Shown here one piece after another: positions 1-5,887 of a stretch of DNA of 7,707 bases; the stretch's first letter is position 1; the number at the start of each line of letters is the position of its first letter. Where the stretch lies: contig JAPKZT010000107.1 of the NCBI GenBank assembly GCA_026393655.1, positions 552 to 8,258 of the forward strand, given 5' to 3'. The translations under genes and the position numbers were made by a program. The notes beneath the pieces are model-generated. The model had not been told where the DNA came from and searched no databases. It saw nothing but the letters and a program-made list of their open reading frames with translations. This DNA is from Actinomycetota bacterium. GTDB lineage: Bacteria > Actinomycetota > Acidimicrobiia > Acidimicrobiales > Ilumatobacteraceae.

Positions 1-634
1 GCTGATGCTTTACTGGATCTGACCATGACTTTGTGTTGGCTATGAACTGCGTGTTTGACTCAATCACAGTTTCAACTATTCGCAGATTGTTTGCTCGTAA
101 CGACGAACCGGTTTCAGTAACTTCAACAATCGCGTCAGCCAAAATCGGTGGCTTGACTTCAGTAGCTCCCCAACTGAATTCAACTTTTGCCTTGACGTCA
201 TTTTTCTGCAAATAACGCAGTGTTGTTTGCACAAGTTCGGTAGCAATTACTTTGCCCTCGAGATCTTTGACCGATTGAATAGGCGAAGATTCGGGCACCG
301 CGAGTACCCAACGCACTCGACCAAAGCTTTGTTTGGCATAAACCAGATCAGCCACCGACTCAACTTTTGCTTCACTTTCAGCAATCCAGTCTTGCCCCGT
401 TAAACCTGCGTCGAGAACTCCATCCTCCACGTAACGGGCCATCTCTTGGGCACGAATCAACATGCATTCAATATTCGGATCGTCAATCGCCGGAAAATAT
501 GAACGGCTATTCACGGTGATCTGAAACCCAGCCCTGCGAAATAAATCAATCGTCGCAGACTCCAAACTTCCCTTCGGGATACCGAGTTTCAGTATTGGCT
601 TGCTGGTTGTCTTTTGTGGTTGGGTATTACTCAT
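1..634 (-). CDS. hisG: ATP phosphoribosyltransferase HisG, 3' end cut by window edge
   Basis: HisG catalyses the first committed step of histidine synthesis, joining ATP and PRPP to give phosphoribosyl-ATP in the cytoplasm. The first 211 residues are visible. They include the N-terminal LGIPKGSLE segment (residues 17-25), the TGQDW segment (79-83) and the family signature around residues 159-179 (EVKPPILADAIVEVTETGSS), which forms the PRPP-binding loop. The last visible residues (IANTKSWSDPVK) lie where the catalytic core ends, so the remainder outside the window should be the end of the core and, in long-form enzymes, a regulatory domain; short versus long form cannot be decided here. The ATG at 634-632 overlaps the hisI stop (ATGA), and GGAGG at 645-641 is a strong ribosome site, so translation is probably coupled to hisI. 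No frame break was found when I translated it by hand. Confidence 0.95.
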   Translation of the reverse strand, partial: MSNTQPQKTTSKPILKLGIPKGSLESATIDLFRRAGFQITVNSRSYFPAIDDPNIECMLIRAQEMARYVEDGVLDAGLTGQDWIAESEAKVESVADLVYAKQSFGRVRWVLAVPESSPIQSVKDLEGKVIATELVQTTLRYLQKNDVKAKVEFSWGATEVKPPILADAIVEVTETGSSLRANNLRIVETVIESNTQFIANTKSWSDPVKHQ

Positions 635-1029
635 GATTTTCCTCCATATACGTTCTCGGGTGAGAAGACTTTTTCTGAATTAATTGTCCAGTCTGATTCT
701 TGCCAAGTACGAAAGAAGCAACTTTCATAACCTTCGTGGCACACACCTGGTCCGAGCGGCTCGACCAAAATCAGCAGCGTGTCGCGATCGCAATCTGTCG
801 AAATCGATACGACATTTAGTTTGTGCCCTGATGACTCGCCTTTTAGCCAAATACGATTTCGCGACCGACTAAAGAACACGACACAGCCTGTCTCGCGCGT
901 CATTGAAAGTGCCTGATCGTTCATGAACCCGAGCATGAGAACTTGCAGAGTCTTCGAATCTTGAATTACTGCTGGTACTAATCCACCTAGCTTCTTAAAA
1001 TCAATTTCTTGTAGTTTTTCTATGCTCAC
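631..1029 (-). CDS. hisI: Phosphoribosyl-AMP cyclohydrolase HisI
   Basis: HisI hydrolyses the adenine ring of phosphoribosyl-AMP, the third step of histidine synthesis, as a cytoplasmic metal-dependent enzyme. The 132-residue protein has the usual single-domain length, with no fused HisE pyrophosphatase. The DCDRD motif (residues 79-83) supplies the Asp residues known in the family to bind magnesium, and Cys80, Cys97 and Cys104 (GPGVCHEGYESCF) match the three zinc cysteines with family-like spacing. The start is GTG at 1029-1027, preceded by AAGGAG with about 6 nt spacing; no better start lies upstream. hisG follows with a 4-bp overlap, so the two form one transcript. The 5' leader holds a His-codon-rich ORF and a terminator/antiterminator pair, so expression is very likely set by charged tRNA-His supply. 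hisE is not seen and must lie elsewhere. Confidence 0.96.
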   Translation of the reverse strand: MSIEKLQEIDFKKLGGLVPAVIQDSKTLQVLMLGFMNDQALSMTRETGCVVFFSRSRNRIWLKGESSGHKLNVVSISTDCDRDTLLILVEPLGPGVCHEGYESCFFRTWQESDWTINSEKVFSPENVYGGKS

Positions 1030-1059
1030 TTATTTCTCCTTAATATTTTGGGTACAAAT

Positions 1060-1086
1060 AAAAAACCCGCCGGACGAACCGACGGG
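1060..1086 (-). terminator. Intrinsic terminator (attenuator) ahead of hisI
   Basis: Read on the minus strand, CCCGTCGG (1086-1079), loop TTCGT (1078-1074) and CCGGCGGG (1073-1066) form an 8-bp GC-rich stem with one G-U wobble, followed by six T residues (1065-1060). This is a textbook Rho-independent terminator. It sits 30 nt before the hisI start and after the leader ORF stop, so it would end transcription before hisIG unless the 5' arm is sequestered by the antiterminator. Confidence 0.92.
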
Positions 1087-1132
1087 CTGAACTTCGAAAA
1101 TTAAATTTGAAGCGTTACAACTGAGCCCGTCG
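1080..1132 (-). promoter_or_regulatory. Antiterminator hairpin of the his attenuator
   Basis: CGACGGGCT (1132-1124, leader codons 24-26) is perfectly complementary over 9 nt to AGCCCGTCG (1088-1080), which contains most of the 5' arm of the terminator. An inner CTTC/GAAG pairing (1112-1109 with 1095-1092) can extend the structure. Forming this hairpin excludes the terminator. A ribosome stalled at the early His codons leaves CGACGGGCT free; a ribosome reaching the TAA covers it and lets the terminator form. A weak protector pairing of CGTCG (1172-1168) with CGACG (1132-1128) is possible, and CACGTG-CAT-CACGTG (1150-1136) can form a small hairpin. Folding energies were not computed. Confidence 0.85.
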
Positions 1133-1201
1133 TGTCACGTGATGCACGTGATGATGATTGTGATGGGCGACGATTGCAGAGTTTTTCACTGCCTGCACCA
1201 T
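1115..1201 (-). CDS. hisL: His-rich leader peptide of the hisIG attenuator
   Basis: This 28-codon ORF encodes MVQAVKNSAIVA, then HHNHHHVHH, then VTRRAQL and a TAA stop at 1117-1115. Seven of codons 13-21 (1165-1139) are His, far above chance, and it lies directly upstream of hisI on the same strand. By analogy with the enteric his leader, its job is to sense charged tRNA-His by ribosome stalling rather than to make a working peptide. GAGAGGG (1209-1203) is a plausible ribosome site but is almost touching the ATG at 1201-1199; the GTG of codon 2 (1198-1196) has better spacing, so the peptide may be 27 residues. Codons 24-26 form the antiterminator segment, which ties peptide position to RNA folding. 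The peptide is not similar to enteric HisL apart from the His run. A metal-binding peptide is a less likely alternative. Confidence 0.88.
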   Translation of the reverse strand: MVQAVKNSAIVAHHNHHHVHHVTRRAQL

Positions 1202-1227
1202 ACCCTCTCGGCTAATCAATCTCCAAC

Positions 1228-1258
1228 TAACTAGGCTTCGCTCCATAAATATTTTCAA
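1228..1258 (-). promoter_or_regulatory. Possible promoter of the his leader (weak)
   Basis: A promoter for the leader must lie between 1202 and about 1290 on the minus strand. The best pair I can see is TTGAAA (1258-1253) and TAGTTA (1233-1228) with a long 19-nt spacer. TTGTGG (1279-1274) with GAAAAT (1256-1251) is an alternative. Neither is convincing. The same AT-rich stretch must also drive the divergent plus-strand gene. Confidence 0.2.
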
Positions 1259-1289
1259 TAAATCAACAAATGACCACAATCAAGTCTTC

Positions 1290-1442
1290 AATCTCGAGAC
1301 TGATCCATCGGCCCCACGTAAACAGCGGGCTAGTGCACCGCATTGGGTTGGACTTATTGCGGGGTTACTGTCAGCTGGTCTAGCAGTTTCGGCTGCCACA
1401 TTTATCGCTGTTCTGATCAATGTCGACACGCCAATTAATGCT
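1290..1442 (+). other. Upstream in-frame coding extension of the molybdopterin oxidoreductase, start unresolved
   Basis: The frame of the downstream oxidoreductase stays open upstream of its first canonical start (GTG 1443). From about 1290 it reads NLETDPSAPRKQRASAPHW and then a hydrophobic helix, VGLIAGLLSAGLAVSAATFI, with basic residues before it: a plausible cytoplasmic tail plus first membrane helix. No ATG, GTG or TTG occurs in this frame between 1200 and 1443. An ATG at 1270-1272 (MTTIKSS) lies in another frame that closes at TAG 1381-1383; joining it to the hydrophobic frame needs one extra base between about 1285 and 1345. So either a 1-nt deletion has occurred here (mutation or sequence error) or a rare start such as ATT 1251 is used. 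Confidence 0.6.
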
Positions 1443-2876
1443 GTGGGTTCAGAGTTTATTGACCACACTCCAAAGTGGCTGAAAATTTTAGCTATTCAAT
1501 TATTTGGGACGAGCGACAAAGTTGTACTTAAGGTCGGCATGATCTCAACTATTGCCGGGTTCGCACTTGTCAGTGGGGCTATTGCACGACGCAATCGAAA
1601 TCGTGGTCTCATGATGATCGCCTTGTTTGGATTATTGGGTGGCGCTGTTTCTTCAAATCGACCTTCACAATCTGTCATTGCTTTTATCCCCTCTCTATTT
1701 GGAGCGGCGATTGGATGTTGGGCACTTTCAAAATTGTCTACTTTTATTTCTCAACACGATCGACCGATTAAAACACCTGGCGAGTCACGCGCACCCCTTG
1801 GATGGGATCGCCGTCGGTTTATCTCTACTGCAAGCAAAACCGTATTGATATCTGGGATATTTAATGCGGTCGCAAGCAGGCTCGAAAACAACAAGATTTC
1901 AGATATTCGCAATTCGGCACCAGAGTCGCTGCCAGAAGTCTTGACTAACAAAATTTTGACGAGTACAGATACTCCGTTAGGCACGCAAATATTTAACGAG
2001 ACACCATTCATCACGCCAAATCAAGACTTCTATCGAATTGATACTGCGCTCTCGCTGCCACGTATCAACATCAAAACATGGAAACTAAACATTGGCGGAA
2101 TGGTGAAAACCCCCCTAACGCTTTCGTATCAAGATCTACTTGCACGGCCGATGGTTGAGCGCACGATCACAATCTGTTGCGTTTCCAATGAAGTCGGTGG
2201 GCCATATATCGGTAATGCGGTTTGGCAAGGCGTGCTTCTCGCTGATCTACTCAATGAAGCAGGTGTAGATCCGCGGGCAGAACAAATATTTGGTACGAGT
2301 GTCGATGGTTGGACATGCGGATTTCCAGTTGGTGCAGCATTTGACGGGCGCGACGCGATGATCGCAATCGGCATGAACGGTGAGCCAATTTCACTCGAAC
2401 ATGGTTACCCCGCTCGAATAATAATTCCTGGACTTTATGGATACGTCAGTGCGACGAAGTGGGTACAAAGTCTTGAACTGACAATGTGGAGTCAAGCCGA
2501 AGGATATTGGGTGCCACTTGGTTGGTCGCGCGATGCACCGATAAAGACACAGTCACGAATTGATGTGCCACGTCGAGATGAAAAAGTTTCTGCTGGCAAA
2601 ATTGCAATCGCTGGTGTGGCATGGGCGCAATATCGGGGTATCGAAAAAGTTGAAGTTCGTATTGACTCTGGAGAATGGAAACTTGCGACTCTTGCACTCG
2701 ATTTCAGTGATGACACTTGGCGCCAATGGAAATATGAATATGATGCCAAGCCTGGCGAATATCAAATTCAAGTTCGCGCTACAGATAAAACTGGCGAGAC
2801 TCAAACCGAAGAAGTCAGCCCCCCAGACCCAGACGGTGCCACCGGTTATCACACCAGAACTTTAAAAGTAATTTAA
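1443..2876 (+). CDS. Membrane-anchored molybdopterin oxidoreductase, sulfite oxidase/YedY fold
   Basis: Probable molybdenum-cofactor oxidoreductase facing outside the cytoplasmic membrane; substrate unknown. Counted from GTG 1443, hydrophobic helices lie near residues 33-49, 55-70 and 77-97, with one more upstream of the start. RRRF at 123-126, followed by a hydrophobic stretch (about 132-145), looks like an internal Tat-type export motif. The Moco domain follows (about 185-350). Cys246 in CCVSNEVGG is the expected molybdenum thiolate ligand, and GYPARIIIPGLYGY (321-334) plus the KW pair at 339-340 are typical of the fold. Residues 365-475 resemble the Ig-like dimerisation domain of sulfite oxidases. 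The GTG start has no ribosome site and cuts off a membrane helix, so the true start is probably upstream. The gene is divergent from hisIG and ends 15 bp from the convergent dehydratase gene; it looks monocistronic. Confidence 0.85.
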   Translation: MGSEFIDHTPKWLKILAIQLFGTSDKVVLKVGMISTIAGFALVSGAIARRNRNRGLMMIALFGLLGGAVSSNRPSQSVIAFIPSLFGAAIGCWALSKLSTFISQHDRPIKTPGESRAPLGWDRRRFISTASKTVLISGIFNAVASRLENNKISDIRNSAPESLPEVLTNKILTSTDTPLGTQIFNETPFITPNQDFYRIDTALSLPRINIKTWKLNIGGMVKTPLTLSYQDLLARPMVERTITICCVSNEVGGPYIGNAVWQGVLLADLLNEAGVDPRAEQIFGTSVDGWTCGFPVGAAFDGRDAMIAIGMNGEPISLEHGYPARIIIPGLYGYVSATKWVQSLELTMWSQAEGYWVPLGWSRDAPIKTQSRIDVPRRDEKVSAGKIAIAGVAWAQYRGIEKVEVRIDSGEWKLATLALDFSDDTWRQWKYEYDAKPGEYQIQVRATDKTGETQTEEVSPPDPDGATGYHTRTLKVI

Positions 2877-2891
2877 ATTCTAAAACCGAAC

Positions 2892-4097
2892 TTAAGTTAG
2901 GTCGGCTGGGGTTTGGCGCTCGTTGAGATGCAAGTCGGTACCCGTGTACGGATGGGCGAGAGCAACTTCTTCATTCAACTCAACACCAAGACCTGGTTCT
3001 TTAGACGGAATGACATAACCGTTTTCAAACTGAATTGGCTTCTTCAAAATCTTGGCGTGAAAACCACCCCAGTCTTGAATGCTTTCAAGAATTAAGAAGT
3101 TTGGAGTGCAAGTGCTCAACTGAATATTCGCCGCGCCTTCAATCGGTCCGCAATAAAGATGCGGAGCAATCTGTGCATGATAAGTCTCAGCGATGGATGC
3201 AATCTTTTTGCCTTCAAGAATGCCTCCACAACGACCAGTCGCCAACTGAATAATTGACGCACCACCGACGCGTAGCAAATGTGCGAACTCATATTTTGAA
3301 GTGAGTCGTTCACCAGTTGCAATTGGAATACTCGTGTGCGCTGCAACTTTGGCCATTTCTTCAGGCGCATCAGGCGGAATCGGCTCTTCGAACCACATTG
3401 GGTCGTATGGCTCAAGTTGTTTTGCTAAACGAATTGCGCCAGACGCTGTGAACTGACCGTGTGTGCCGAACAAAATATCAGCACGATTTCCGACTGCTTT
3501 GCGAATCGCTGCAACCATTCGCACACTGCGATCAATTGTTGCAAGCGATGGTTGACGTCCGTCATAAACCGAATAAGGGCCAGCTGGGTCAAGCTTCACA
3601 GCAGTGAAACCGCGCTCGACTTCGCGAACCGCAGCCTCGGCCGCGAGATCCGGATCGCTGTAAAGCGGATGATCAGAGTGCGCATCAAACTCATGTGATG
3701 GATATAAGTACGTGTAGCAACGCAACCGGTCGTGAACTTGACCGCCAAGCAACTCATAAACCGGTTTGCCTGTGTCTTTACCGCAGATATCCCACATCGC
3801 CATTTCTAAACCACTCACGACTCCAGCCGTGCTGAAGTCTGGGCGGTGCGCAAAACCTGAACCATAGGTGCGTCGCCACATTTTTTCGATGTGAAACGGA
3901 TCAGTGCCGAAAATATAACGCTCGAACATGTCTTCGGCGACTTTGCAAACTATTTGTGGTGAGTAAGTCGCGGTATAAATCTCACCGATGCCAGTGACGC
4001 CAGTATCAGTAGTCAGTTTCACGAAAATAAAATAACGACCACCCGTGCGCGGTGGCGGATTACCAACAACAAACGTCTGAATTTTTTCAATTTTCAT
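2892..4097 (-). CDS. Enolase-superfamily sugar-acid dehydratase or cycloisomerase (mandelate racemase/muconate lactonizing type)
   Basis: Member of the mandelate racemase/muconate lactonizing enzyme group, which abstracts a proton next to a carboxylate to dehydrate or cycloisomerise sugar acids, usually with Mg. The 401 residues have the N-terminal capping domain (about 1-125) and a barrel. Visible barrel motifs are K168 in AVKLD, GTHGQ (211-215), WFEEP (235-239), ATGERL (260-265), His313 in APHLYCGP and Glu338. The opening FVVGNPPPRTGGRYFIFVKL and the GTHGQFT segment remind me of 3,6-anhydro-L-galactonate cycloisomerases from agar degraders and of galactonate dehydratase relatives; this is memory, not a search. 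The usual metal-binding Asp at the end of strand 3 is replaced by Gly211. The start is ATG 4097 with GGTGGGG about 3-4 nt upstream. It is the last gene of the minus-strand set, 33 bp after the alcohol dehydrogenase remnant. Confidence 0.88.
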   Translation of the reverse strand: MKIEKIQTFVVGNPPPRTGGRYFIFVKLTTDTGVTGIGEIYTATYSPQIVCKVAEDMFERYIFGTDPFHIEKMWRRTYGSGFAHRPDFSTAGVVSGLEMAMWDICGKDTGKPVYELLGGQVHDRLRCYTYLYPSHEFDAHSDHPLYSDPDLAAEAAVREVERGFTAVKLDPAGPYSVYDGRQPSLATIDRSVRMVAAIRKAVGNRADILFGTHGQFTASGAIRLAKQLEPYDPMWFEEPIPPDAPEEMAKVAAHTSIPIATGERLTSKYEFAHLLRVGGASIIQLATGRCGGILEGKKIASIAETYHAQIAPHLYCGPIEGAANIQLSTCTPNFLILESIQDWGGFHAKILKKPIQFENGYVIPSKEPGLGVELNEEVALAHPYTGTDLHLNERQTPADLT

Positions 4098-4130
4098 GAC
4101 CCCACCGATCTATTTGTGAATTTTAAATCT

Positions 4131-5098
4131 CTAGAAAACAATCACATTTCGCAATGCATCGCCACGCTTTACGGCTGCGATTGCTTCATTGATCTCTTCT
4201 AAAGGATAAGTCTTCGTCACAAGTTCGTCTAGTTTGAGACGACCCTGTTCGTAAAGCGAAATTAGGTTTGGGATGTCAACTTGAATTCGAGCCGAGCCCA
4301 TTTTTGATCCAAGAATATTTTGACTGTATGCAGCCATCGTGCCCGGGTCAATTTCTGACATCACACCATTGGCTGGCATGCCGACAAGAACAACCGTGCC
4401 CGACTTTGCAAGCAGACCATACGACGAGTCAAAAGCCTGTTTAGCACCAACAGTTACGAACACATAATCTGCACCGCGGCCGTCGGTGATCGCTTGCACT
4501 TGCTTTGCGACATCCTCTTTGCCCGAGTTGATGCCATGTGTTGCACCAAATTTTTTGGCTGCTTCAATTTTCGAATCTGAAAGATCAACAGCAATGATTG
4601 ATCGAGCACCACTCACGCGAGCACCCTGCACCGAGTTCAAACCAACACCGCCAGCACCAATAACGACCACATGACTACCTGGCTCAACTTTTGCCGTGTT
4701 TGTGACTGCACCAAAACCAGTGATCACACCACAAGCAAGAAGCGATGCGCTCGCTGCCTTAATGTCTTTCGCAATCACCACGACTTGAGAATCATGAACA
4801 ACTACATACTCAGCAAAACTACCGGTGCGCATCGCTTGCACGATTGACTCACCTGACTTAGATGTCAACGGACTCTTTGCATCAAGCGGAAACGAAGTTT
4901 CACAAGTAACTGGACACTCTCGTGCCCAAATATCGCTGGCAAAGTTCCGCCCCATGCGCCGTCGGCATATGAAATATCACTGTGACAAATCGCAGTTGCA
5001 GCTATTTTGACTCGCAACTCTCCAGCTTGTGGTTTTGCCAATGTCACATCTTCGATTACGAGTGGCTTGCCGAACTCGCGACAGACTGCAGCTTTCAT
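4131..5098 (-). pseudogene. Zinc-dependent alcohol dehydrogenase (MDR family), disrupted by internal deletion and frameshift
   Basis: A medium-chain zinc alcohol dehydrogenase that would oxidise an alcohol or reduce an aldehyde with NAD. The first part (from ATG 5098, ribosome site GAAAGG about 8 nt upstream) carries the catalytic-zinc residues, ICHSD (residues 37-41) and GHE (58-60), then runs out of frame and stops at 4865. The second part, in another frame, resumes with CPVTCETSFPLD near 4916 and contains the GAGGVGLNSVQGA Rossmann loop and a normal C-terminus (stop at 4131). About 44 residues normally between these points are absent, including the C-x2-C-x2-C-x7-C structural-zinc lobe. 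The total of 968 nt means the lost length is 1 modulo 3; about 130 nt would restore a 365-residue protein. It is probably non-functional. The rest is well conserved, so the lesion looks recent, or it is an assembly fault. Confidence 0.85.
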
Positions 5099-5118
5099 TT
5101 TTATGGCCTTTCGAATAT

Positions 5119-5878
5119 TTAGTTTTTGTACTCAGGGGACTGCTGATCGAGAATTTCGATCAATGCCGCAAAATGATGCTCTGCGGACTTCGGATACTCT
5201 AGCCATTGTTTGCAAACCAAAGCTGCTATTTCATCGTCAATAATTGAAAGTTCGCGACCTGTTGAAAGCGCGAGTACCTGTAGTTGAGCCGCTTTTTCAA
5301 GATAATACAACTCATCAAAAGCCTCAGCTACCGAACTCATCAAAAGCCTCAGCTACCGAATTACCAACAACTATCACACCGTGATTCGCAAGGAATAATA
5401 CGCTTTTTGAGTCGCCCAAGACTTTCGCAACGCGCTGACCTTCGCTAGCTTCAAGCGCCATCCCTGAATAGTCGCGGTCATAAGCAATGCGCTCGTAAAA
5501 CCGACACGCATTTTGATCCAACATCAAGAATTCAAAATCGCGCAAGCACGCCAACGCAGTCGTATACGGCATATGAGTATGCAAAATACACTTGGCATGT
5601 GGCAAAAGTTTATGCAACTGGCCATGCAAATTAATTGCCGTTGGGTCTACTAATTGACTTTCGGCGATGCCAAAGTTATTTGCATTCAAATCAACCAACA
5701 CGAGGTCGCTTGCCCGCACAAGCGAAAAATGTCGACCAGCGGGGTTAATTAAAAAGTTTTGCGAGTCTTGAGAAACAGCGACACTGAAATGATTCGCCGT
5801 TGCCTCGTGCATCTCGAGCTTTGCCGCCCAACGAAACGCAACAGTTAAATCACGTCGAGCAGACTGCTCAGCATTCAT
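5119..5878 (-). pseudogene. Class II aldolase/adducin-domain protein, frameshifted by a 25-bp tandem duplication
   Basis: A class II aldolase/adducin-fold protein, a family of zinc-dependent aldolases, epimerases and decarboxylases acting on phosphorylated or free sugar-type substrates. From ATG 5878 the first part (184 codons) has NHFS (29-32), the metal His pair HTH (100-102) and ANHG with His166. It ends early at TGA 5326-5324. The rest (LYYLEKAAQLQVLALSTGRE to PEYKN, stop at 5119) lies in another frame. Deleting one copy of the duplication restores a 244-residue protein, the normal family length. The Glu that serves as catalytic acid in fuculose-phosphate aldolase is not evident; the segment reads DPTAINLHGQLH, as in an uncharacterised aldolase subgroup I recall. 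It starts 9 bp after the dehydrogenase gene, with no clear ribosome site. The truncated product lacks the C-terminal helices and is probably inactive. Confidence 0.87.
5311..5360 (+). repeat. Exact 25-bp tandem direct repeat inside the aldolase gene
   Basis: Positions 5311-5335 and 5336-5360 are identical (CTCATCAAAAGCCTC... ending CTACCGAA), with no spacer. On the coding strand each copy encodes part of NSVAEAFDE. As 25 is not a multiple of 3, the second copy shifts the frame and creates FGS-stop. The exact identity points to a recent event by replication slippage, or to an assembly artefact. Confidence 0.97.
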
Positions 5879-5887
5879 TTTTTTAAT

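Noticed and set aside
1136..1150. Two CACGTG palindromes as a transcription factor operator
   Set aside because: They are made of in-frame CAC/GTG codons of the leader ORF inside the transcribed leader; RNA structure and codon content explain them.
1139..1165. His-rich peptide HHNHHHVHH as a small metal-binding protein
   Set aside because: Its place directly ahead of hisI, followed by a terminator and a perfectly complementary antiterminator segment, is explained by attenuation.
1270..1383. ATG 1270 as the start of a separate 37-codon plus-strand gene
   Set aside because: Beyond the first few codons it reads as unstructured sequence, while the other frame encodes a membrane helix that joins the downstream protein.
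2886..2900. AACTTAAGTT palindrome between the convergent genes as a bidirectional terminator
   Set aside because: The stem is short and AT-rich with no loop and no T-tract; it overlaps the dehydratase stop codon.
4865..4960. Insertion sequence remnant as the cause of the alcohol dehydrogenase break
   Set aside because: No inverted repeats, target duplication or foreign sequence is present; the junction is a simple loss of sequence.
5311..5360. Attachment site or CRISPR-like repeat
   Set aside because: Only two copies with no spacer, fully within coding sequence that is conserved on either side; a tandem duplication explains it.
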